Assembly (NCBI RefSeq): GCF_900102335.1
Contig: NZ_FNBM01000001.1
Location: 868,001 to 932,000 of the forward strand
Source of the DNA: Phytopseudomonas seleniipraecipitans
GTDB taxonomy: Bacteria; Pseudomonadota; Gammaproteobacteria; Pseudomonadales; Pseudomonadaceae
Length of the DNA stretch: 64,000 bases
Direction: 5' to 3'
In this document: piece by piece, positions 11,286 through 20,011 of the stretch
Numbering within the stretch: the first letter of the stretch is position 1
Layout: the number at the start of each line of letters is the position of its first letter
Translations under genes and position numbers: made by a program
The notes under the pieces: model-generated
Databases searched by the model: none
What the model was told of the DNA's origin: nothing
Seen by the model: only the letters and a program-made list of their open reading frames with translations

Positions 11286-12118
11286 TGATTGAAGTAGGCC
11301 GTGGCGCCCTGAGCAAGATGACCACCCAGCTCGATGCGCCGGTGCAGTATGCGTTTCGCCTGGGCGACGAGCAGGTTGCCGTCAACCCGATGATCGGCAA
11401 GACCGTGCGCCTCGAGTTCCTCGGCGCGATTCACTGCAGCCACTGCGGTCGCAAAACCAAGACCAGTTTCAGCCAGGGCTATTGCTACCCGTGCATGCAG
11501 AAACTCGCCCAGTGCGACCTGTGCATCATGAGCCCGGAACGCTGCCATTACGACGCCGGTACCTGCCGCGATCCCGGTTGGGGCGAGCAGTTCTGCATGA
11601 CCGATCATGTTGTGTATCTGGCCAACTCGTCAGGCATCAAGGTCGGCATCACCCGCGCCACGCAGATTCCCACCCGCTGGATCGATCAGGGTGCCACCCA
11701 GGCCTTGCCGATCATGCGCGTTGCCACGCGCCAGCAGTCGGGTTTCGTCGAAGACCTGCTGCGTTCTCAAGTGGCGGACAAGACCAATTGGCGCGCCTTG
11801 CTGAAGGGCGATGCAACGCCGGTCGATCTGCTCTTCGTGCGTGAACAGATTTTCCACGCCTGCGCCGAGGGGATCACTGCCCTGCAGCAGCGCTTCGGCT
11901 TGCAGGCCGTACAGCCGCTCAACGAGCAGAGCGTGGTGGAAATCCGCTATCCGATCGAGGGCTATCCGGCCAAGATCACCAGTTTCAACCTGGACAAGAA
12001 CCCGGTCGCCGAAGGCACGCTGCTCGGCATCAAAGGCCAGTACCTGATGTTCGATACCGGTGTGATCAACATCCGCAAGTACACCGCTTACCAGATCGCA
12101 GCCAGCTGCGCCGCCTGA
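11285..12118 (+). CDS. DUF2797 family Cys-rich protein
   Basis: Protein of 277 residues from ATG 11285 (MIEVGRGALSKM), overlapping the YeaC stop by one base. Several cysteine pairs at residues about 45-100 (CSHCGRKT, CYPCMQKLAQCDLC, then CHYDAGTCRDPGW) suggest a zinc-binding module. Directly after them, VVYLANSSGIKVGITR resembles the beginning of a GIY-YIG nuclease fold, which suggests nucleic-acid binding. The nuclease reading is inference only. Family membership is secure but function is unknown. A 66-bp gap separates it from pepN. Confidence 0.85.
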   Translation: MIEVGRGALSKMTTQLDAPVQYAFRLGDEQVAVNPMIGKTVRLEFLGAIHCSHCGRKTKTSFSQGYCYPCMQKLAQCDLCIMSPERCHYDAGTCRDPGWGEQFCMTDHVVYLANSSGIKVGITRATQIPTRWIDQGATQALPIMRVATRQQSGFVEDLLRSQVADKTNWRALLKGDATPVDLLFVREQIFHACAEGITALQQRFGLQAVQPLNEQSVVEIRYPIEGYPAKITSFNLDKNPVAEGTLLGIKGQYLMFDTGVINIRKYTAYQIAASCAA

Positions 12119-12184
12119 TCGGCAGGCGCAGCCGACGTCATTCACCTGTCTGCCACGCCCGCGCGTGGCATCGAAGAGGTTCCC

Positions 12185-14848
12185 ATGCGCACCGAGCAAT
12201 CAAAGACCATCTATCTGAAGGACTATCAGGCACCCGATTACCTGATCGACGAAACTCACCTGACCTTCGAGCTGTTCGAAGATCACACCCTGGTGCACAG
12301 CCAATTGGTGATGCGCCGTAATCCGGCGTTGTCGGCGGACCTGCCGCCGCTGACTCTCGATGGCCAGCAGCTCGAGCTGCTTGAGCTCAAGCTCGATGAT
12401 CACGAGCTGAGCGCTGCCGATTACACGCTGACCGACAGCCACCTGACCCTGCAGCCGACCCAGGCCAGCTTCGTCATCGACAGCAGCGTGCGCATCCACC
12501 CGGAAAGCAACACCGCGCTGGAGGGCCTGTACAAATCCAGCGGCATGTTCTGCACCCAGTGCGAAGCCGAAGGTTTCCGCAAGATCACCTATTACCTTGA
12601 CCGCCCGGACGTGATGAGCAGCTTCACCACCACGCTCAGCGGCGACAAGCAGAAATACCCGATCCTGCTCTCCAACGGCAATCCGGTTGCCAGTGGCGAG
12701 GAAGACGATGGCCGTCATTGGGCGACCTGGGAAGACCCTTTCAAGAAGCCGGCCTACCTGTTCGCGCTGGTCGCCGGTGATCTCTGGTGTGTGGAAGACA
12801 CCTTCACCACCATGAGCAGCCGCGAGGTGACGCTGCGCATTTATGTCGAGCCGGAGAATATCGACAAGGTGCAGCACGCCATGGACAGCCTGAAGAAGTC
12901 CATGAAGTGGGACGAAGAGGTGTATGGCCGCGAGTACGACCTGGACATCTTCATGATCGTCGCGGTCAACGACTTCAACATGGGCGCCATGGAGAACAAG
13001 GGCCTCAACATCTTCAACTCCAGCGCCGTGCTGGCTCGCGCTGAAACCGCCACTGACGCCGCGCATCAGCGGGTCGAGGCGATCGTTGCCCACGAGTATT
13101 TCCATAACTGGTCAGGCAACCGCGTGACCTGCCGCGACTGGTTCCAGCTGTCGCTCAAGGAAGGGTTTACGGTGTTCCGTGACGCCGGATTCTCGGCGGA
13201 CATGAACTCGGCCACGGTCAAGCGTATCCAGGATGTCGCCTACCTGCGCACCCATCAGTTCGCCGAAGACGCCGGCCCCATGGCTCACCCGGTACGCCCT
13301 GATGCGTACATGGAAATCTCCAACTTCTACACCCTGACCATCTACGAGAAGGGGTCTGAAGTTCTGCGCATGATCCACACGCTGCTCGGCGATGTGGCCT
13401 TCCGCAAAGGATCGGATCTGTATTTCCAGCGCCATGATGGCCAGGCGGTGACCTGCGACGATTTCGTCAAGGCCATGGAAGATGCCAGCGGCGTCGACCT
13501 GACCCAGTTCAAGCGCTGGTACACCCAGGCCGGCACGCCGCGCCTGGCCGTCAGCGAGCACTACGATGCTGCCGCCAAGACCTACACCCTGACCTTCGCG
13601 CAGAGCTGCCCGGCCACGCCAGGCCAGCGAGAAGGCGACAAGCTGCCGTTCGTGATTCCGGTGGAGCTGGGCCTGCTCGATGCGCAGGGCAACGACCTGC
13701 CGCTGCGCCTGCAGGGCGAGGCGGTGGCGGTCGGCAGCAACCGCGTGCTGTCGGTGACCGAGGCGCAGCAGTCGTTCACGTTCGTCGACATTGCCGAGAA
13801 GCCGCTGCCCTCACTGCTGCGTGGTTTCAGTGCGCCGGTGAAACTGAGCTTCGCCTATGACCGTGATCAGTTGATGTTCCTGATGCAGCACGACAGCGAC
13901 GGCTTCAATCGCTGGGAAGCAGGCCAGCAACTGAGCGTTCAGGTGCTGCAGGAACTCATCGCCCAGCACCAGCGTGGCGAGCCTTTGGTGCTGGAGCAAC
14001 GCCTGGTCACTGCACTGCGCACCCTGCTGCAGGACGCGTCGCTGGATCAGGCGATGGTTGCCGAGATGCTCTCGCTGCCGGGTGAGGCGTACCTCACCGA
14101 AATCAGCGAGGTGGCCGATGTCGAGGCCATTCATGCCGCTCGCGAGTTTGCGCGTCAGCAATTGGCCGAAGCGCTGTTCGAGCCGTTGTGGCAGCGCTAT
14201 CAGGCTAACCGCGAGGTGTCACGCACCACTGCGTATGTGGCCGAGGCCGAGCATTTCGCCCGACGTGCGCTGCAGAACATCGCGTTGTCTTACCTGATGC
14301 TGACCGGCAAGCCGCAGGTGCTGGCGGCGACGCTGGAGCAGTACGAGGCATGCGACAACATGACCGAGCGTCTCGCCGCCCTGGCGGTGTTGGTCAACTC
14401 GCCGTTCGAGGTCGAGCGCGCCAAGGCGCTGGAAGCCTTCGCTGAACACTTCAAGGACAACGCGCTGGTCATGGATCAATGGTTCAGCGTGCAGGCCGCC
14501 AGTACGTTGCCGGGCGGGCTGGCTCGCGTTCAGGCGCTGATGGAACACCCGGCGTTCACCTTGAAGAACCCCAACAAGGTGCGTGCGCTGATCGGCGCCT
14601 TTGCAGGCCAGAACCTGGTGAACTTCCACGCCGCCGATGGCAGCGGTTATCGCTTCCTGGCTGATCAGGTGATCGTGCTCAACGCGCTCAACCCGCAGAT
14701 CGCCTCGCGTCTGCTGGCGCCGTTGACTCGCTGGCGCAAATACGGCCCGGCGCGTCAGGCGTTGATGAAGGCCGAGCTGGAGCGCATTCTCGCATCCGGC
14801 GAGCTGTCGGCTGACGTCTATGAAGTGGTCAGTAAAAGCTTGGTGTAA
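12185..14848 (+). CDS. pepN: Aminopeptidase N (M1 family)
   Basis: Broad-specificity zinc aminopeptidase of 887 residues, the size of the gamma-proteobacterial enzyme, cytoplasmic. GAMENKGLNIF near residue 266 is the exopeptidase substrate-anchoring motif. HEYFHNWSGN near residue 302, followed by E in LKEGFT, gives HExxH-x18-E for zinc. The C-terminal half is the helical superhelix domain. Start ATG 12185 follows GAAGAGGTTCCC. No obvious fusion or truncation. It ends the housekeeping block; a hairpin follows and then the unrelated sigma-54 operon. Confidence 0.97.
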   Translation: MRTEQSKTIYLKDYQAPDYLIDETHLTFELFEDHTLVHSQLVMRRNPALSADLPPLTLDGQQLELLELKLDDHELSAADYTLTDSHLTLQPTQASFVIDSSVRIHPESNTALEGLYKSSGMFCTQCEAEGFRKITYYLDRPDVMSSFTTTLSGDKQKYPILLSNGNPVASGEEDDGRHWATWEDPFKKPAYLFALVAGDLWCVEDTFTTMSSREVTLRIYVEPENIDKVQHAMDSLKKSMKWDEEVYGREYDLDIFMIVAVNDFNMGAMENKGLNIFNSSAVLARAETATDAAHQRVEAIVAHEYFHNWSGNRVTCRDWFQLSLKEGFTVFRDAGFSADMNSATVKRIQDVAYLRTHQFAEDAGPMAHPVRPDAYMEISNFYTLTIYEKGSEVLRMIHTLLGDVAFRKGSDLYFQRHDGQAVTCDDFVKAMEDASGVDLTQFKRWYTQAGTPRLAVSEHYDAAAKTYTLTFAQSCPATPGQREGDKLPFVIPVELGLLDAQGNDLPLRLQGEAVAVGSNRVLSVTEAQQSFTFVDIAEKPLPSLLRGFSAPVKLSFAYDRDQLMFLMQHDSDGFNRWEAGQQLSVQVLQELIAQHQRGEPLVLEQRLVTALRTLLQDASLDQAMVAEMLSLPGEAYLTEISEVADVEAIHAAREFARQQLAEALFEPLWQRYQANREVSRTTAYVAEAEHFARRALQNIALSYLMLTGKPQVLAATLEQYEACDNMTERLAALAVLVNSPFEVERAKALEAFAEHFKDNALVMDQWFSVQAASTLPGGLARVQALMEHPAFTLKNPNKVRALIGAFAGQNLVNFHAADGSGYRFLADQVIVLNALNPQIASRLLAPLTRWRKYGPARQALMKAELERILASGELSADVYEVVSKSLV

Positions 14849-14863
14849 GCGATGAGAGGGCAT

Positions 14864-14882
14864 CGGCGAGGTAATCTCGCCG
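14864..14882 (+). terminator. Hairpin downstream of pepN
   Basis: A perfect 7-bp stem, CGGCGAG (14864-14870) and CTCGCCG (14876-14882), closes on a five-base loop 16 bp after the pepN stop. There is no T-run, so if it stops transcription it does so weakly or with Rho. Confidence 0.4.
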
Positions 14883-15080
14883 GTGTCTGGACGAGTGAGC
14901 GATAACTGAGTTTTCCGGGTATCGCCGCTTGCTTTTGCGATGGCGCGACTGTTGGCGTCCCGTCGAGTTAGGGGTGCTGCGGAGTCTTAGCAAGGCACCA
15001 AGAGTATTTCTCTGCATTCCCCGTGCTAGAGCGATTTCCTTCTGCTTCATCAGCCGTTAATCTGCGCCCCGCCGAATGGC

Positions 15081-15118
15081 TGTTACCCGGCAAACTCGCG
15101 GTAACAGATAACGTTACC
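15081..15118 (+). promoter_or_regulatory. Putative enhancer (UAS): three GTTACC/GGTAAC half-sites
   Basis: TGTTACC (15081-15087) and GGTAACA (15100-15106) form a perfect inverted repeat. GGTAAC (15100-15105) and GTTACC (15113-15118) form a second one sharing the middle half-site. The cluster lies about 220-260 bp upstream of the sigma-54 promoter at 15340-15355, the usual place for a bacterial enhancer-binding protein. The half-site resembles what I recall for CbrB and its LipR-type relatives in Pseudomonas; that assignment is from memory. Confidence 0.6.
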
Positions 15119-15339
15119 CGAAGAAATAAAACGCAACTTTCTTATGAGTTTATTGGCCTGTTTTCGCTTGCCTTTTGTCGGCTGGCGCGAATGGTTGTGC
15201 GCGTTCGGGCTGCGCTTCTGGGGAGACGCGCCGATATAAGCGCCGAAATCGGGATTATTGATCAGTGGACGATCAGTCACAAAAAGACGGTACGGAACTG
15301 CTCTGGAAAAGCACTTTCGGCTAATACGATCGTTTGAAT

Positions 15340-15355
15340 TGGCACCAAGGTTGCA
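15340..15355 (+). promoter_or_regulatory. Sigma-54 (RpoN) -24/-12 promoter
   Basis: TGGCACCAAGGTTGCA matches the consensus TGGCACR-N4-TTGCW at every defined position except R. The GG and GC doublets have the required spacing. Predicted transcription start is about 15366, some 110 bp before the DUF1302 ATG at 15477. Activation would need an enhancer-binding protein; candidate half-sites are at 15081-15118. Confidence 0.8.
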
Positions 15356-15476
15356 CTGTACTAGGCAGTGACGCCAGCCAGTTCGACGCAAGAGCAGGGT
15401 GCCCGATGGGGCATCCACCAGGCCCACCGATATGGGCCGGATAGAACATCGACTGTCTGTCAGCGGAGTAGATTCA

Positions 15477-17420
15477 ATGCGTATCAAGTCCTTTGCACCG
15501 GCCTTGCGCCAAATGCCGGCGAAGGCGGGCTATACCCTGGCAGGTTTTTTACCCCTGCTCGCGGGCTTACCCGCACAAGCGGTGGAGTTCAGCTTCGCCG
15601 ATAACGAAGTCAGCGGATCGCTCGACAGCACATTGTCGTATGGGCAGCTTTGGCGTGTGCAGGGGCAGAGCAAGAGCAACGATGACGTCAACCTTAACGA
15701 CGGCAATCGCAATTTCGACACCGGTCTGGTTTCCGAGGTGTTCAAGATCACTTCCGATCTGGAAATGAACTACCAGAACTATGGCCTCTTCGTGCGCGGC
15801 ACGGCGTTCTATGACACGCAGATCATGGACAAGCGCAACGACTTCAACAGCGGCAACCGGCCCGCCCAGCCAAGCCAGAATTTCCCTCAGGACGACCGCT
15901 TCACCCGTGACACGCGGCACAAGGCCGGGCGCGACGCACAGATTCTAGATGCCTACGTGTACGGCAACTGGGATGTCGCCGAGCGCCCGGTCGGCGCGCG
16001 GTTGGGGCGCCAGGTGTTCAACTGGGGCGAGGGCCTGTTCTATCGCGGCGGCGTAAATACCAGCAACCCGGTGGATGGCGCGCGTTTCCGCCTGCCCGGC
16101 TCGGAAATCAAGGAAGTGCTGATTCCGGTCGAGGCGGTCAGCTTCAACATCGGCCTGACCGATAACCTGTCGATGGAAACCTTCTATCAGTTCAACTGGA
16201 AGGAAACCGCCATCGACCCGGTGGGCAGCTATTTTTCCGAGACCGACCTGTTTGCCGAGGGCGGCAACACCGCGTATTCGCTACAGCCTGCGTTGATTCC
16301 TCTGGCCGGGCTGTACAGCGGCCTTGGCTCCACGGGTGGGCTGCAAGGCGGGCGTAATGTCGACGCCAACGGTTATATCAAGGTGGCGTCTATCGGCCAG
16401 GACATCAATGCCAGAGACGATGGCCAGTTTGGTGTTGCCTTCCGCTACATAGCCGAGCAGTTGAACTCGACCGAGTTCGGCTTCTACTTCGTCAACTATC
16501 ACTCGAAGGAGCCGACCGTTGCGGCGGACCTGGGTGATTATGCCGGCCTCGATCTCGCGCAGATTGCCCAAGGGGCTTGCATCGCCGCAGGTCTCGCCGG
16601 TGCGTGCGTTGACCCTGCTGTTCTGGGCGGATTTGCCAACGCGGCCGGTGGCCTGGCTACGTTGGATGCTGCCAACGCCGTCACTGCCCGCCGCGAATAC
16701 GCCGAAGATATCCGCATGTATGGCGTCAGTTTCAACACCACCGTGGGCGATGCCTCGGTATTTGGCGAGCTGGCGTATCGGCCCAACCTGCCAATTGGCG
16801 TCGCGGCCACTAACGACCTGCTCGGCGATCTGTTGCGTCAGGCGCCGCAGCTGGTGCAAGGGCAGCAGGGCAACATCGGTGGCAGTACGCTGCAGCTGGG
16901 CGACCAGATTCACAACTATGAGCGGGTCGAGGCCTACAACGCTTCGCTGGGCACCATTTATAACTTCGGCCCGTCCCTGGGCTTCGACGCCCTGACCGGC
17001 GTGGCCGAGCTGGCGTCCGAGCACCTGCGCGGCACTGACCTCAAGTACACCGCCTACGACGGTTCGACCCGCTATTACGTCGGCCGCGGCGACTCGTCCT
17101 ACGTGTTCGGCTATGGGCGCAGCTACCAGGCTAATAAAAACGCCTATGGCTACACCCTGGTGCTGTCCGGTACCTGGAACGACGTGATCGGCGGCGTGAA
17201 CCTGTCGCCCTTTGCCGTTTACAAGGACGATTTCGAGGGTAACTCCTACCAGACCGGCCGTTTCATCGAAGGCCGCAAGGCCTACACCGTCGGCATGAAG
17301 GCCAGCTACATGAACAGCCTGGAAGCGGAACTGCAGTACACCGAGTTTTCCGGTGGCGGTAACAACAACGCCGTGCGCGACCGCGACAATATCGGCCTCA
17401 ACGTCAAATACTCCTTTTGA
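15477..17420 (+). CDS. DUF1302 family outer-membrane protein
   Basis: Secreted protein of 647 residues from ATG 15477 (MRIKSFAPALRQMPAKAG), with CGGAG nine bases before it. Residues 1-36 are a signal peptide cut after AQA. The mature part has many alternating aromatic/polar stretches (GSLDSTLSYGQLWRVQ, YGRSYQANKNAYGY) and ends in NIGLNVKYSF with terminal Phe, as in outer-membrane beta-barrels. DUF1302 proteins are found next to DUF1329, YCF48-like and RND genes, as here, and have been linked to handling of lipids or hydrophobic compounds. The first gene after the sigma-54 promoter. Precise role unknown. Confidence 0.88.
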   Translation: MRIKSFAPALRQMPAKAGYTLAGFLPLLAGLPAQAVEFSFADNEVSGSLDSTLSYGQLWRVQGQSKSNDDVNLNDGNRNFDTGLVSEVFKITSDLEMNYQNYGLFVRGTAFYDTQIMDKRNDFNSGNRPAQPSQNFPQDDRFTRDTRHKAGRDAQILDAYVYGNWDVAERPVGARLGRQVFNWGEGLFYRGGVNTSNPVDGARFRLPGSEIKEVLIPVEAVSFNIGLTDNLSMETFYQFNWKETAIDPVGSYFSETDLFAEGGNTAYSLQPALIPLAGLYSGLGSTGGLQGGRNVDANGYIKVASIGQDINARDDGQFGVAFRYIAEQLNSTEFGFYFVNYHSKEPTVAADLGDYAGLDLAQIAQGACIAAGLAGACVDPAVLGGFANAAGGLATLDAANAVTARREYAEDIRMYGVSFNTTVGDASVFGELAYRPNLPIGVAATNDLLGDLLRQAPQLVQGQQGNIGGSTLQLGDQIHNYERVEAYNASLGTIYNFGPSLGFDALTGVAELASEHLRGTDLKYTAYDGSTRYYVGRGDSSYVFGYGRSYQANKNAYGYTLVLSGTWNDVIGGVNLSPFAVYKDDFEGNSYQTGRFIEGRKAYTVGMKASYMNSLEAELQYTEFSGGGNNNAVRDRDNIGLNVKYSF

Positions 17421-17434
17421 AGCGGAGAAACAGG

Positions 17435-18796
17435 ATGCTGAACATCAAAGGCGTTGCCGTCGCGCTGGTTCTGCTGACCGGCAACAGCCTCGCGGCAGTT
17501 GCCCCGCAGGAAGCGGCCAAGCTGGGCTCCAGCCTGATGCCGCTCGGTGGTGAAAAAGCCGGTAATGCGGCGGGTTCGATTCCAGCCTGGACGGGGGGGA
17601 TTACCCAGGTGCCGGCCGGTTATCAGGGCTCAGGCAAGCACCATGTCGACCCGTTCGCGGACGACAAGCCGCTGTTCACCATTACCAAGGCCAACCTGGC
17701 GCAGTACCGGGACAACCTGACGCCCGGGCAGATCGCCCTGTTCGAAGCTTATCCGGATACCTACCAGATGCCGGTTTATGTCAGCCGACGCTCCGGTTCT
17801 GCGCCGCAATGGGTCTATGACAACACTGCGAAAAACGCCGTTAGCGCCAAGCTGCTCAATGGCGGCAACGGTTTCGCGGACGCCTACGGCGGCATTCCGT
17901 TTCCGATTCCGCAGAGCGGCGTCGAGGCATTGTGGAACCACATTGCCCGGTATCGCGGCACCTATGTGGTGCGCCGCGCCTCGGAAGTAGCGGTACAGCG
18001 CAACGGCTCCTACTCGCTGGTCACCTCGCAGCAAGAAGCGCTGTTCAAGTTCTACGACCCCAAGGGCAGCTTCGCCAACCTCAACAACATCCTGTTCTAC
18101 TACCTGTCGTTCACCCGCAGCCCGGCGCGGCTGGCCGGTGGGGCGGTGCTGGTTCACGAGACCCTCGATCAGGTCAAGGAAGCGCGCCAGGCGTGGGGCT
18201 ACAACGCAGGCCAGCGTCGCGTGCGTCGTGCGCCGAACCTGGCTTACGACACGCCAATTTCCGCCGCCGATGGCCTGCGCACGGCCGACGATACCGACAT
18301 GTTCAACGGTGCGCCGGATCGTTACGACTGGAAGCTGCTTGGCAAGCGGGAAATCTACATTCCCTACAACAACTACAAGGTCACCAGCCCGCAGGTCAGC
18401 TACAAGGATCTGCTGCAGGTCGGTCACCTCAATCCCGCCTTTACGCGCAACGAATTGCACCGCGTGTGGGTGGTGGAGGGCACGCTCAAACCAGGCGCCC
18501 GGCACATCTATTCCAAGCGCAGGCTGTACCTCGATGAAGACAGCTGGCAGGCCGCTGCGGTCGATCAGTACGATGGTCGCGGTGAGCTATGGCGCGTGTC
18601 GCTGGCCTATCTGAAGAACTACTACGAGCTGCCGACTACCTGGTCTGCACTGGATGTGTTCCATGATCTGCAGGCGCGTCGCTACCACGTACAGAATCTG
18701 GACAACGAGGAGGCCAATACCATCGACTTCAGCCAGCCGATGGCAGATGACGGCTACTTCACGCCGGCAGCGTTGCGTCGTCGCGGTACGCGCTGA
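17435..18796 (+). CDS. DUF1329 family periplasmic/outer-membrane lipid-handling protein
   Basis: Exported protein of 453 residues. Start ATG 17435 (MLNIKGVAVALVLLTGN) follows GCGGAG; the frame also opens at TTG 17417 but lacks a ribosome site. The signal peptide ends near residue 23 (LAA or VA). The mature start, KLGSSLMPLGGEKAGNAAG, and IPAWTGGI are characteristic of DUF1329, a LolB-like fold thought to bind lipids. The gene follows the DUF1302 gene by 14 bp and is surely co-transcribed. Together the pair may form a periplasm to outer-membrane route for a lipid or hydrophobic molecule, with the RND protein as pump. Confidence 0.88.
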   Translation: MLNIKGVAVALVLLTGNSLAAVAPQEAAKLGSSLMPLGGEKAGNAAGSIPAWTGGITQVPAGYQGSGKHHVDPFADDKPLFTITKANLAQYRDNLTPGQIALFEAYPDTYQMPVYVSRRSGSAPQWVYDNTAKNAVSAKLLNGGNGFADAYGGIPFPIPQSGVEALWNHIARYRGTYVVRRASEVAVQRNGSYSLVTSQQEALFKFYDPKGSFANLNNILFYYLSFTRSPARLAGGAVLVHETLDQVKEARQAWGYNAGQRRVRRAPNLAYDTPISAADGLRTADDTDMFNGAPDRYDWKLLGKREIYIPYNNYKVTSPQVSYKDLLQVGHLNPAFTRNELHRVWVVEGTLKPGARHIYSKRRLYLDEDSWQAAAVDQYDGRGELWRVSLAYLKNYYELPTTWSALDVFHDLQARRYHVQNLDNEEANTIDFSQPMADDGYFTPAALRRRGTR

Positions 18797-18948
18797 GCCA
18801 GCGCGGCGGCTGTCATTCGTGCGGTGGATAACACGGGCTTTTTCTTACAAAACAGCAGATCGTGGTGGCTAACCAATATCTGCAAAGGCCGATAGCATAC
18901 GTGGCGCTCTGCAGGCGCTGGCGATAACAAGAAGAAGGGGAGTTTTGT

Positions 18949-19992
18949 ATGTGTGAGCCCATTATGTGGCGCGTGAGGAGCACAAAGGTCATGCGGCCCA
19001 TGCTGCAGGCGCTGTCGCTGTTCGCGCTGCTGGCCGGCGCCGCGCCGCTCGTGCAGGCGCAGGCTCCTGAGCAGCCCGTCTATTCAGTGCCATCGGCCAA
19101 GGCAGCCTCGAGTTTGCTGCTCGATATCGCCCATGCCGGCAAGCGTCTGGTGGCGGTGGGTGAGCGCGGCCACATCCTGTATTCCGACGACGACGGCACC
19201 CGCTGGGAGCAGGCCAAGGTGCCGACCCGGCAGATGCTCACCGCTGTGTTCTTTCTCGATGACCAGCATGGTTGGGCGGTCGGCCACGATGCCCTGATAC
19301 TCGCGACCAGCGATGGTGGTGCGACCTGGAACAAGCAGTTCGAGGATCTGCAGCGCGAAGCGCCGCTGCTCGATGTCTGGTTCAAGGATCTGCAGCACGG
19401 GCTCGCCATCGGCGCCTACGGGGCTCTGCTGGAAACCACCGACGGCGGCAGCACTTGGGAGGACGTCAGCGATCGCCTCGACAACGAGGACGCATACCAC
19501 CTCAACGCCATCACCGACGTGAAGGATGTCGGCCTGTTCATCGTCGGTGAGATGGGCAGCCTGTTCCGCTCCGCAGACGGCGGCGAAACCTGGGAAACCC
19601 TTGAAGGCCCTTACCAAGGCTCGCTGTTCGGCGTCTTGGCCACGGGCGAGCCGCAGAGCCTGCTGATCTACGGCTTGCGTGGTCACCTGTTTCATTCCGC
19701 TGACGGCGGTGACAACTGGCAGCAGATTGAGCTGAGCACTGCCAACGGCGGCACCCTGGAGTTCGGTCTTTCCAACGCCGCATTGCTCGACGACGGCAGC
19801 ATCGTGGTAGTCGGGCATGGCGGTAGCGTGCTCAGAAGCAGCGATCATGGGCGCAGTTTCAGCGTGTTCAATCGGGCGGATCGGGTCTCGCTGGCGGCGG
19901 TAACTGCAGCCGCCGACGGCTCGCTGATTCTGGTGGGGCAGGGCGGCGTACGCCTGACCTCTTCGACCGGTGCCAATCCAGGCCAACAATAA
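18949..19992 (+). CDS. YCF48/BNR-repeat exported protein (beta-propeller)
   Basis: Protein of 347 residues. ATG 18949 has a strong GGGGAG six to seven bases before it, so the longer N-terminus is preferred; a signal peptide then spans residues about 18-37 and ends in VQA. Asp-box/BNR motifs repeat along the chain: TSDGGATWN, TTDGGSTWED, SADGGETWE, SADGGDNWQ, with weaker ones at both ends. These predict a six- or seven-bladed propeller like plant/cyanobacterial YCF48 (HCF136), an assembly factor. In Pseudomonas such genes accompany DUF1302/DUF1329/RND genes, and the product is probably a periplasmic accessory of the RND protein 19 bp downstream. Confidence 0.88.
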   Translation: MCEPIMWRVRSTKVMRPMLQALSLFALLAGAAPLVQAQAPEQPVYSVPSAKAASSLLLDIAHAGKRLVAVGERGHILYSDDDGTRWEQAKVPTRQMLTAVFFLDDQHGWAVGHDALILATSDGGATWNKQFEDLQREAPLLDVWFKDLQHGLAIGAYGALLETTDGGSTWEDVSDRLDNEDAYHLNAITDVKDVGLFIVGEMGSLFRSADGGETWETLEGPYQGSLFGVLATGEPQSLLIYGLRGHLFHSADGGDNWQQIELSTANGGTLEFGLSNAALLDDGSIVVVGHGGSVLRSSDHGRSFSVFNRADRVSLAAVTAAADGSLILVGQGGVRLTSSTGANPGQQ

Positions 19993-20011
19993 CAAGCTGG
20001 GGTAGTGTTCG

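Noticed and set aside
15023..15337. 104-residue open frame in the gap before the DUF1302 gene
   Set aside because: It covers the predicted enhancer, has no ribosome site and no protein-like pattern.
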